In this document: positions 45,801 through 53,606 of the stretch, one piece after another | Layout of the letters: every line of letters starts with the position of its first letter | Numbering within the stretch: position 1 is the stretch's first letter | Source: Lentibacter sp. XHP0401 | Lineage (GTDB): Bacteria; Pseudomonadota; Alphaproteobacteria; Rhodobacterales; Rhodobacteraceae | Length of the DNA: 64,000 bases | Assembly (NCBI RefSeq): GCF_025751535.1 | Contig: NZ_JAOWLC010000006.1 | Span: 1 to 64,000 of the forward strand | Direction of reading: 5' to 3' | Notes under the pieces: generated by a model | Told to the model about the DNA's origin: nothing | The model's input: only the letters and a program-made list of their open reading frames with translations | The model's database searches: none | Program-made: the position numbers and the translations under genes

Positions 45801-46615
45801 CCGCGGCCCCCTTTCAGGCTGGTGGTTCGGTTCAAAACCCAATCCGCCACAAGGTTTACAGAAATCGCCAGTGTCGCAATCGCAATCGCAGGCCAGAGCC
45901 CCGCTCCGATGCCATAGACAATCCCGTCTTTGTTCTCCTTAACAATCCCGCCCCAGTCCGCCAGCGGCGGCTGCACGCCAAGACCAAGGAAGCTGAGCGT
46001 CGAGATGAACAGAACCATGAAAATGAAACGCAAGCCCAGCTCGGCCACCAAGGGGCTCAAAGCATTGGGCAGGATCTCGCGGAAAATAACCCAAAGCCGC
46101 CCTTCCCCGCGCAAGGAGGCCGCTTCGACATATTCCATCACATTGATGTCCACAGCCACAGAGCGCGCAAGACGGAACACACGGGTCGAGTCAAGCAAAC
46201 CCATCACAAGAATGAGCACAGGCACCGTCACAGGCACCATCGCCAGAATAACCAGCGCCATAATGAGCGAGGGGATCGCCATCACAAGATCAACCAGGCG
46301 GCTCAGAAGCTGGTCCGCCCAGCCACCGAGCACGGCAGCCAGAAAGCCCAGCGTCGAGCCGGTGACAAAGCTCAGGATCGTACCCGCCGTGGCGATGAAA
46401 ATGGTGGTTTGCCCGCCGTATATCATCCGTGTGAGAAGGTCGCGCCCGATGTTGTCTGTGCCAAGCAAGTGCTCGGAGCTCGCAGGCTCCCAGACATCGC
46501 CCACAACTTCGGCCATGCCATAAGGCGCAATCCAATGCGCAAAGATCGCGACAAAAAAGTAAACGCCGGTGATGAAAAGCCCGATGAGGGCCGAAAGAGG
46601 TATGTTCTTGATCAT
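45797..46615 (-). CDS. Peptide ABC transporter permease (DppC-type)
   Basis: 272 residues from ATG 46615, which overlaps the DppB stop. Six membrane helices and the EAA loop (EAASLRGEGRLWVIFREILPNALSPLV). N-terminal periplasmic segment typical of DppC/OppC (GTDNIGRDLLTRMIYGGQTT). Inner membrane. Confidence 0.93.
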   Translation of the reverse strand: MIKNIPLSALIGLFITGVYFFVAIFAHWIAPYGMAEVVGDVWEPASSEHLLGTDNIGRDLLTRMIYGGQTTIFIATAGTILSFVTGSTLGFLAAVLGGWADQLLSRLVDLVMAIPSLIMALVILAMVPVTVPVLILVMGLLDSTRVFRLARSVAVDINVMEYVEAASLRGEGRLWVIFREILPNALSPLVAELGLRFIFMVLFISTLSFLGLGVQPPLADWGGIVKENKDGIVYGIGAGLWPAIAIATLAISVNLVADWVLNRTTSLKGGRG

Positions 46616-47568
46616 TTCGGGTGCCTCAGTCTCGGGTTCGACAGGATCGAGATGATATCTGCCAGCATATTCAGGCCGATATAGATCGCCGCGAAGATGA
46701 CACCGCACGCCAGCACAACAGGCACATCGCGCTTGGTGACTGCATCAACAAGAAACTGCCCCATACCCGGGTAAACAAACACAACCTCGATCACCACAAC
46801 CCCGACAACAAGATAAGCAAGGTTGAGCATCACCACGTTCACAATCGGGGAGACCGCATTGGGAAAGGCGTGTTTGGCAATCACATTGAAAGTGCTCAAC
46901 CCCTTCAGCTCGGCAGTTTCAATATAGGCCGACTGCATCACATTCAAAATCGCCGCACGCGTCATCCGCATCATATGTGCCAGCACAACAAGTGTAAGAA
47001 CCATGACAGGCAGCACGATCGACTGCAGCTTTTGCCAGAGCGTCATACTGTCATTGATCATCGCGAGAGCCGAACCAAAGCCCAGCTTCACCGCCAGAAA
47101 GTAAACCAGCACATAGCCGATGAGAAATTCGGGAATAGAGATGGTCGTGAGCGTGATGCCCGAGATCAGTTTGTCAGGCCAGCGGTTGCGGTAACGCACC
47201 GCGAGCAGCCCGAGAAAAATCGCCAGCGGAACCGAAACAAGCGCCGCCCAGAACGCAAGGAACAACGTGTTGCCAAGCCGCTTGCTGACACTCTCGGCAA
47301 TGTCGAGCCTGTTGGTCAGCGAAACGCCGAGATCGCCGGTCAAAACGCCGCCGAACCACTCGAAATATCGTGTCGTTGCGGGGCGGTTCAGGCCCATCTC
47401 TTCGCGCAGGTTGGCAAGGCTCTCGGCTGTCGCCGACTGGCCCAGAACAGCCTGTGCCGCATCGCCCGGCAAGGCCTCGGTGAGGCCGAAGATCAGAATC
47501 GATGCGGCCACGAGCAACAGGATGCCCAGCACAAGCCGCTGGGCAACCAGTTTTATAATGGGGTGCAT
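46612..47568 (-). CDS. Peptide ABC transporter permease (DppB-type)
   Basis: 318 residues, six helices. The DppB N-terminal pattern LPGDAAQAVLGQSATAESLANLREEMGLNRP and the EAA-like loop ETAELKGLSTFNVIAKHAFPNAVSP are clear. It starts 16 bases after the binding-protein stop on the same strand, in operon order SBP-B-C-DF. Confidence 0.94.
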   Translation of the reverse strand: MHPIIKLVAQRLVLGILLLVAASILIFGLTEALPGDAAQAVLGQSATAESLANLREEMGLNRPATTRYFEWFGGVLTGDLGVSLTNRLDIAESVSKRLGNTLFLAFWAALVSVPLAIFLGLLAVRYRNRWPDKLISGITLTTISIPEFLIGYVLVYFLAVKLGFGSALAMINDSMTLWQKLQSIVLPVMVLTLVVLAHMMRMTRAAILNVMQSAYIETAELKGLSTFNVIAKHAFPNAVSPIVNVVMLNLAYLVVGVVVIEVVFVYPGMGQFLVDAVTKRDVPVVLACGVIFAAIYIGLNMLADIISILSNPRLRHPK

Positions 47569-47583
47569 ACTGCCGGATCCCGC

Positions 47584-49170
47584 TTACACAAACCACATCT
47601 TGCGTGTGATCTCGCCGTTCATCAGCTCCTGGTTGGCATTCTGCCCCCAACCGCCGAGAGCGGTGCTGTGTGCTTCCACGAAATCGTTGAACATCGGGCA
47701 GATAAGCCCGCCCTCGTCACGCACCATCCGACCCATCTTCGAGTAGATTTCCTTGCGTTTGGCCGTGTCGAGTTCTCCGCGTGCCTCAAGCAGCATCTTG
47801 TCAAACTCGGGGTTCTTGAAGCGCGTGTCGTTCCAGTCCGCCGTCGAGAGATAGGCGGTTGAATACATCTGGTCCTGCACAGGGCGTCCGCCCCAATAGC
47901 TCGCGCAGAACGGCTGCACATTCCACACCTCTGACCAATAGCCATCATTCGGCTCACGCTTGATCTCAAGCGGAATGCCCGCCTGCGCCGCCGTCTGCTG
48001 GAACAGAGACGCTGCATCCACGGCCCCGGGGAAGGCCCCATCCGCAACCCGCAAGATGATCGGGCTGCCGTCATGGCCGGATTTCTTGTAATGCTCCGCA
48101 GCTTTTGCCAGGTCAAAAGCACGTTGCTCGATGCTCTCGTCAAACAGCGGGTAGGATGCGTTGACCGGCATGTCATTGCCGACCGAGCCGTAGCCCTGCA
48201 GGATCTTTTCAACAAGCTCTTCACGGTTGATGGCATACTTGAGCGCAAGGCGCAGCTCGTTGTTGTCAAACGGCGCCGTGTCGGCGTGCATGATGAACAC
48301 ATAGTGTCCGCGGCCTGCCGTCGAGGTCACCTCGATGTTCGGCGCACGTCCAAGCAAGCCTGCCACTTTGGGCTCGACGCGGTTGATAATATGCACCTGC
48401 CCTGATTGCAGCGCCGCTGTTCGGGCCGTGGCATCATTGATCACGATGATCTCCACCGAGTCAAAATGCGCATCATCCGCCCAGTAGTTCTCGAATTTGG
48501 AATAGGCATGGCGCACACCCGGCTCGTTGGCTTCAAGCTTGTAAGGCCCCGTGCCGATGCCTGCATCCGGCGCATCCATGCCACCGTTGGGCTGGATGAT
48601 CAGGTGATAATCCGCCATCAGATAAGGCAAGTCGGCGTTTGCATCTTTCAGCGTGACCGAGAAGGTATCGCCATCCACTTTCATGCTATCGATGCCGTTC
48701 ATGATGCCCAGCGCGCCCGATTTTGAATCCTCGTTGGAATGGCGCTCCATCGTTTTCATGACGTCTTCGGCGGTCAGGGTCTTGCCGTTGTGAAACTCTA
48801 CGTCCTTGCGGATCTTGAACATCCAGGTCTTGGCGTCCGCCGAGCTTTCGACACTCTCCGCCAAGAGGTTCTTGATCGAGCCGTCGCCGGCAACATCCAC
48901 GAGCGTGTCGCCAAACTGCTTGCCGTTGTGAAAAGGCACCTGGCTCGCATAGGTTGCCGGATCGAGCGAGTTGGTGCTCTCTCCACCAACAGAGCCGATC
49001 TTGAAATCGCCGCCCTTCTTGGGCGTCTGTGCCTGCACCGCATCAGCCATCATCAGGTTTGCCGCTGCCGCTGTTACACCCAAAGCGCTGGCTTTGCCCA
49101 TAAAATCGCGGCGCGAAAGCTTGCCTTCGGTTACGCGTTTTTTGAGATATTCGAGTTCGTTATTCATCAT
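47584..49170 (-). CDS. Peptide ABC transporter substrate-binding protein, Tat-exported
   Basis: 528 residues of the SBP_bac_5 family. A twin-arginine signal SRRDFMGKASALG (about 19-31) with hydrophobic stretch and AQA cleavage site sends it folded to the periplasm. Core segments DVEFHNGKTLTAEDV and RLALKYAINREELVEKI are typical of DppA/OppA proteins. The start could be the second ATG at 49167, which has better spacing from GGAG. First gene of the transporter operon; the ligand is probably a peptide but related proteins also bind other amides and glycosides. Confidence 0.92.
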   Translation of the reverse strand: MMNNELEYLKKRVTEGKLSRRDFMGKASALGVTAAAANLMMADAVQAQTPKKGGDFKIGSVGGESTNSLDPATYASQVPFHNGKQFGDTLVDVAGDGSIKNLLAESVESSADAKTWMFKIRKDVEFHNGKTLTAEDVMKTMERHSNEDSKSGALGIMNGIDSMKVDGDTFSVTLKDANADLPYLMADYHLIIQPNGGMDAPDAGIGTGPYKLEANEPGVRHAYSKFENYWADDAHFDSVEIIVINDATARTAALQSGQVHIINRVEPKVAGLLGRAPNIEVTSTAGRGHYVFIMHADTAPFDNNELRLALKYAINREELVEKILQGYGSVGNDMPVNASYPLFDESIEQRAFDLAKAAEHYKKSGHDGSPIILRVADGAFPGAVDAASLFQQTAAQAGIPLEIKREPNDGYWSEVWNVQPFCASYWGGRPVQDQMYSTAYLSTADWNDTRFKNPEFDKMLLEARGELDTAKRKEIYSKMGRMVRDEGGLICPMFNDFVEAHSTALGGWGQNANQELMNGEITRKMWFV

Positions 49171-49286
49171 TCACTCCCGGTTGAATTTTCTGCCGCCTCG
49201 CCGCGGCTTTTATTAATCGTTGAGTCAAAGAAAGCGCATTGAGCGTGAGACAGCAAGATATTTCTCAGGAAATGCCCACAAGCGCC

Positions 49287-51266
49287 TCACATCATATCGC
49301 GTTCAATTCGCTCTTCCACATCACGGGCATAGACCAAAACATCGTTCTCATAGGCCTCAAGCCGCCCGCTCACATAAAATGCTTCGCGGTCACTGTGCAT
49401 TCTGGCAAAAGTCTCCGTGCGCAGCGCAAGCCCCTCGCGTTCGGTTTCTTCGGTCCAATGTGTCATGCCGCGTGCAGAAAGCGGATCATCAGGATGAATC
49501 ACCCAGGTCTCCCGGCTCACCCCGCCGCTCACGAGCCCATGTCTCACATCACGCACCTTGCCAAAATCATCGTCAATAATCAGCGAAACAAGCCCCGTCG
49601 CGTGGTCAATCTCCTGCCGTTTCACATTGCGCGGCGCGCGCAGTTCTTCGGTTTGCCACCCTTCGGCGCCCTCGGCCGCCTCAAAGCTCCACTCGTCCGC
49701 TTCGGCAAGGGCGCGCTCGGGCAGGCTCAGCACCCCGCCCCTCACCGTCACCCGTGCCACTTCGGGTGCAGGCCAGATCAACGGCCAGTAAGCGGTTGAA
49801 ATCGCCACGGCAATCTTATGGCCCTCAGGCACGCGATACGCGATATGATCAAGCGCAAGCTCGATCTCGACCGCCTCCCCCACAGGCATCGCCTCGGGGC
49901 TGGCCGAACTGTTGCGATACGTCAGGTTCAACACCCCGAAACTTACCCGTGTGCTCGCCCCGTCAGGGTGCACATGATTGAGCCGCACACAGATCTGCCC
50001 CTGCGGCGCATCACTGCTCAGGCTCAGCCGCACCTTGGGACGCCCGACAATATCAACCGAACGCGCAAGCACAGGCCCTGTCCAAACGGCAGAATACAAA
50101 TCATCCATCCGCTGGTCATCGCAAAGCTCGGGGCCACGCCCGATAGCGTAATACTCGCCCCCGCCAAGCCCGCAATGGGCAGGCGAGGCAATCTGCACCC
50201 GCGTCTCTCCCTCGCGCCCCAACTGTCCGTCAGGCCCGAGAGGATAGTCATGCATCTCGCCGCCCGTGGCCTCATCGGCAATCCAAACACCGTCTCTGGG
50301 CTCGTTAAAACGGCTGGGCCGATAGCCTTCCATTACATAACCGCGAAACGCAGGGTCGCCCTCAACACCGGTGTCGATGCCCTTGAGCCACTTGTCCCAC
50401 CAGCGCTTGGCCTCCTGCAAAAACCCGATCCTCGGCTCGGGCTTGGCAATATGAGGATAAAGATGCACCCAGGGGCCGGTAATCCCCTTCGCACCCTCGA
50501 TGTTCTCCACCAGCGCAGGCACGGCATTCTTGTAACCGTCCGCCCAACCGCCGATCGCCAGCACCTTGGCCTTGATGCGCGCATAATCCTCGCAAACCGA
50601 GCCATGCTCCCAAAACGCATCGCGCCGCTGGTGCTTCAGCCAGTTTGCGATGAGAAACGGCTCGCTCTTCAGGCGTTCCATCCAGATTTCGCGCCAGTCC
50701 TCGCGCAAAGCAGGGTCAGGCGGACGTGACGAATAAGCCCACATGGTCGAGGACCAGGCGAGGTTCTCGTTCAGCAAACAGCCGCCCTTGTGGTGAATAT
50801 CATCGGCAAAACGGTCTACTGTCGAGCAAATCGAAATCACCGCTTTCAAGGGCTCGGGCTGCAAATAAGCCGTTTGCAAGCAGTTGAACCCGCCCCAGCT
50901 GATTCCCTGCATCCCGACATTACCGTTGCACCAGTCCTGCGCAGCCAGCCAGTTGATCACCTCAACGGCGTCATCAAGCTCCTGCTGCGTGTATTCGTCT
51001 TCCATGTGGCCATAGCTGTCGCCATTGCCGCGCATATCCACGCGCACCATCGCATATCCGCGCGCCGCCATCCACGGATGCGAAATCTCGTCTCGCCCGC
51101 AGGTTCCATCGCGCTTGCGATAAGGCAAATGCTCCAGAACCGCTGGCACAGGGTCATCCCCCGCATCTGCAGGCATCCACACCCGCGCCGAAAGGCGCAC
51201 CCCGTCAGACATGACAATCCCCACATCGGGGCGGTCAACAATCTCTCTTAAACCATGTTCGCTCAT
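49287..51266 (-). CDS. CocE/NonD family hydrolase (X-Pro dipeptidyl-peptidase S15-like)
   Basis: 659 residues. N-terminal alpha/beta-hydrolase of the S15 type with GISWGGF (nucleophile Ser), preceded by DMRGNGDSYG and YAMVRVDMRG; the C-terminal galactose-binding-like beta domain (about 400-560) is typical of CocE. An extra C-terminal part of about 100 residues (ATGLVSLIIDDDFGKVRD...) follows. Cytosolic. It lies 116 bases upstream of the peptide transporter genes on the same strand and may process the imported compound. Confidence 0.88.
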   Translation of the reverse strand: MSEHGLREIVDRPDVGIVMSDGVRLSARVWMPADAGDDPVPAVLEHLPYRKRDGTCGRDEISHPWMAARGYAMVRVDMRGNGDSYGHMEDEYTQQELDDAVEVINWLAAQDWCNGNVGMQGISWGGFNCLQTAYLQPEPLKAVISICSTVDRFADDIHHKGGCLLNENLAWSSTMWAYSSRPPDPALREDWREIWMERLKSEPFLIANWLKHQRRDAFWEHGSVCEDYARIKAKVLAIGGWADGYKNAVPALVENIEGAKGITGPWVHLYPHIAKPEPRIGFLQEAKRWWDKWLKGIDTGVEGDPAFRGYVMEGYRPSRFNEPRDGVWIADEATGGEMHDYPLGPDGQLGREGETRVQIASPAHCGLGGGEYYAIGRGPELCDDQRMDDLYSAVWTGPVLARSVDIVGRPKVRLSLSSDAPQGQICVRLNHVHPDGASTRVSFGVLNLTYRNSSASPEAMPVGEAVEIELALDHIAYRVPEGHKIAVAISTAYWPLIWPAPEVARVTVRGGVLSLPERALAEADEWSFEAAEGAEGWQTEELRAPRNVKRQEIDHATGLVSLIIDDDFGKVRDVRHGLVSGGVSRETWVIHPDDPLSARGMTHWTEETEREGLALRTETFARMHSDREAFYVSGRLEAYENDVLVYARDVEERIERDMM

Positions 51267-51328
51267 AGCGGCATCTTGGCCTGCACCACGCGCGTGTCAA
51301 GCAGAGTCCTTGCGCTTAACCGGCCCGC

Positions 51329-51967
51329 TCAGCTTGCGAGGCGCAATGGCTCTTCTGCGCCCTCGGGCATGTCTGGCAAGATCGCTGCAGAAGCAGCGCC
51401 CCATTTCATACTGATCGCGCAGTAAGGCTTGCCGCCGTAATAAACAGGCTCTCCCACCACGGCAGCGTCAAAGCCGATGCCCCGCACGATCGCATCAAAG
51501 TTCTTTCGCGTGAATGCCAGAAGCTCCTCGGCACCCACTTTTTCCGGATATTCCGCGATGGTCAGAAAAAGCGCCGTCAAAGCGGATTTGCCCGAGGCCT
51601 CCACACGGCTCACCTCCCAGATGTTATCCGCCTGCGGCGCAGCCCGTTTGCCCAGAATATCGGCTGGTATACCCGGCAGCAGCCCCAGCATCGCGTCGCG
51701 CATCATATAGCTGAACTCGACCGAGCCATAAGACACGCGCGCCGAGGTCGGCATCAAGCGGGCATAGCCCTCAACCTTCCCGCCACGCTCGATCAGAATG
51801 TAAACAGTTTCAGCGCGGTCATACTGGTCCTGCTCGATATGAGCGCTGCGTGGAATGTCCCACCCCAGCTTTTCATAAAACAGCATCCGCCGCTTGCGCA
51901 GATGCTCATGCACAAGAGCGCCATAAACACCTCTGTTTTGGTCGGTCACAATAATACGGTTCCACAT
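51329..51967 (-). CDS. Acyl-homoserine-lactone synthase, LuxI family
   Basis: 212 residues from ATG 51967 (GGGGGA upstream; TTG at 51973 less likely). All LuxI-invariant positions are present: Arg26, Phe30 and Trp36 in RRMLFYEKLGW, Asp47 and Asp50 in EQDQYD, Arg70 in GYARLMPT, and Glu118 and Arg121 in WEVSR. It makes an AHL signal from SAM and an acyl donor. No luxR is adjacent; the nearest regulator is the HpaR-like MarR gene upstream. The 195-base region before it is AT-rich and contains two overlapping palindromes. Confidence 0.88.
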   Translation of the reverse strand: MWNRIIVTDQNRGVYGALVHEHLRKRRMLFYEKLGWDIPRSAHIEQDQYDRAETVYILIERGGKVEGYARLMPTSARVSYGSVEFSYMMRDAMLGLLPGIPADILGKRAAPQADNIWEVSRVEASGKSALTALFLTIAEYPEKVGAEELLAFTRKNFDAIVRGIGFDAAVVGEPVYYGGKPYCAISMKWGAASAAILPDMPEGAEEPLRLAS

Positions 51968-52057
51968 AGACAATCCCCCAAGATTACAAATGTGAGGTTA
52001 CTCTTTAAATCAGATTGGCAGACTTTGATTAAAGATGTGTTGGCAATGCCCCCAAGA

Positions 52058-52078
52058 AATACAACTTAAAGTTGTATT
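52058..52078. promoter_or_regulatory. Palindrome upstream of luxI, arms AATACAACTT / AAGTTGTATT
   Basis: Perfect 10-base arms (52058-52067 and 52069-52078) around a single A. It lies about 90 bases upstream of the luxI start in an AT-rich stretch. Arm length and spacing suit a dimeric winged-helix regulator such as the MarR protein encoded next to it. Confidence 0.6.
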
Positions 52079-52102
52079 GCAAGGTAAAACATTGCAATAC
52101 AA
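52072..52102. promoter_or_regulatory. Second inverted repeat, TTGTATTGCAA / TTGCAATACAA
   Basis: Perfect 11-base arms (52072-52082, 52092-52102) separated by 9 bases, sharing its left arm with the palindrome at 52058. It lacks GC and T-tract features of a terminator, so operator function is more likely. Confidence 0.55.
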
Positions 52103-52163
52103 TATTAATCATTCTTAAAATTAAAGTTAACTCAGGGTTGAAGCCCGCCTCACTGGCACGGTT

Positions 52164-52649
52164 TCAGTCCAGGTCAGTCTCGGTAAGCTCAACGAGCATA
52201 TCCAGCAAGGCGTCCAGCTTTTCCTGCCCCACACGCTCGCGCAGACGCTCGGAAATTTCGACGCTTTCAGACTGCGCGGACACAAGTAACTTGCGGCCCT
52301 CATCCGTAATATTCACCTGCACGCGGCGGCGGTCGTCCGGATGGCCCTTGCGGCTGATCAACCCCTTCTTGTCCAGAAGTTGCATGATCCTTGTGAGCGA
52401 AGGATTGAGCAAACAGGCCGCCTCGGCGATCTCTTTGGGGTCCATCATGCCGCGCTCGTCAAGCACCCGCAGCACCCGCCACTGCTGCTCCGTCACGCCG
52501 ATCTTGGCCAGCATCCGGCGGTAAGGGCCCATAACTGTCTCGCGGCCGCGCAACATTGCAATCGGCAAAGAGCGCCGTGTGCTCGGCAAAAGGTTTGCCG
52601 TCTTACCTGTCGGTGCGGAGCCAGCCGCTTTCATATCATCGTCACTCAT
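52164..52649 (-). CDS. MarR family regulator, HpaR-like
   Basis: 161 residues from ATG 52649 (TTG at 52667 possible). The HpaR pattern is strong: LPSTRRSLPIAMLRGRE, LAKIGVTEQQWRVLRVLDERG, LLNPSLTRIMQLLDKKGLI and DDRRRVQVNITDEGRKL. HpaR represses homoprotocatechuate (4-hydroxyphenylacetate) catabolism in enteric bacteria, but no hpa meta-cleavage genes are near; here it sits upstream of luxI on the same strand. Confidence 0.87.
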   Translation of the reverse strand: MSDDDMKAAGSAPTGKTANLLPSTRRSLPIAMLRGRETVMGPYRRMLAKIGVTEQQWRVLRVLDERGMMDPKEIAEAACLLNPSLTRIMQLLDKKGLISRKGHPDDRRRVQVNITDEGRKLLVSAQSESVEISERLRERVGQEKLDALLDMLVELTETDLD

Positions 52650-52709
52650 GCGTTTCTTTATGCGCAACTCTGTCTTATGGGCAAGCGTTTTAGCATGCGG
52701 CCAAAGCGC

Positions 52710-53372
52710 CTACACGCTCATAGCCAGCACACGGCTGATCTCGGTGAGAGAGCGACCTGATTGCGCACGCCAGATGTTGAACGCGTCTTGAACCGCACGC
52801 AGCCCCGCCTTGGAGCTTGGCGCCTTGTCCACGACCCCTTCGGCCACCAGCCGCGCCACCACATCGGGCGAAAGGATAAAGCTGCTCCGCCCGAGCATAC
52901 GCATCCCGTAAGCTCCAGTCTGCCCACCAAGCCGCGCACCGCGTTTTTTGAGCATCTCAAGCAAGCCGACGAAGTCTTCATCCGGCCACTCACCCAGCAC
53001 TTTGCCAACACCACCCTCGGTGCGCAACTCAAGGAAAAAAGCTGCGTTGTCGCGCACCGAAGCAATCTTCGGCCCCGATCGGACAATCCGCGTGTCGGTG
53101 ATCAGACGGTCAAACATCTCGTCATCCATCATCGCGCAGCGCCCGATATCAAACCCGTAAAAGGCCGCTTCAAAACCGTCCCACTTGCTGTCTATCACCT
53201 GCCATGCCAGCCCGGTGCGGAACACATATTTGGAAATCTCCGCCAACCAGCGGTCTTCAGGGATGGCTGCAAGCTCTGCTGCTGACCTGGGTTTGTCGAT
53301 CAGCGCCTCAAGCGCTGCCCCTCCGCCCTTGCGCTTGGCGGCAATCTCGTAAATCTCGTCAAAGTGGCGCAT
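52710..53372 (-). CDS. DNA-3-methyladenine glycosylase I family protein
   Basis: 220 residues. The Tag-like core is visible: EISKYVFRTGLAWQVIDSKWDGFEAAFYGFD (central residues about 46-76), where Tag has its base-binding pocket, and LITDTRIVRSGPKIASVRDNAAFF. The N-terminal zinc-finger Cys/His pattern of Escherichia coli Tag is missing, so it is a divergent member. Expected to remove alkylated adenines from DNA. Confidence 0.82.
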   Translation of the reverse strand: MRHFDEIYEIAAKRKGGGAALEALIDKPRSAAELAAIPEDRWLAEISKYVFRTGLAWQVIDSKWDGFEAAFYGFDIGRCAMMDDEMFDRLITDTRIVRSGPKIASVRDNAAFFLELRTEGGVGKVLGEWPDEDFVGLLEMLKKRGARLGGQTGAYGMRMLGRSSFILSPDVVARLVAEGVVDKAPSSKAGLRAVQDAFNIWRAQSGRSLTEISRVLAMSV

Positions 53373-53440
53373 GGGGCTATCCTTTTTGCTCTTTCAAACA
53401 TTCTGAAGCCAAATATCCGGAAGAGCCAGCTTTTCGGTAT

Positions 53441-53530
53441 CGAATTTTCGCTTCGCGAAAATCCGACCCAGGCGAGAGGGCGCTGCCCTCTCGCGCTCTC
53501 CCGGGATATTTATAGCAATGAAAAAGGAAT
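53441..53530. repeat. Paired-hairpin intergenic repeat, copy at parE
   Basis: TTTTCGC (53445-53451) pairs with GCGAAAA (53455-53461). Then GCGAGAGGGC (53472-53481) pairs perfectly with GCCCTCTCGC (53485-53494) over GCT. A tail GGGATATTTATAGCAATGAA follows. It lies in the divergent Tag-parE region, so it is not simply a terminator. Confidence 0.6.
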
Positions 53531-53606
53531 AAGCCTTGCCCACTTCCCTGCCCCGTTGTCCTCTGTCATAATGGCCAAAACCCATAACAAAGACGAGCAG
53601 CGGCAC

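Noticed and set aside
46621-47862. 413-codon plus-strand frame opposite the permease genes
   Set aside because: Arg/Asn/His-rich with no membrane or domain pattern, opposite two real genes.
52072-52102. Inverted repeat considered as a terminator of the MarR gene
   Set aside because: The stem is AT-rich with no T-tract after it, and it shares an arm with a separate perfect palindrome, which fits an operator better.
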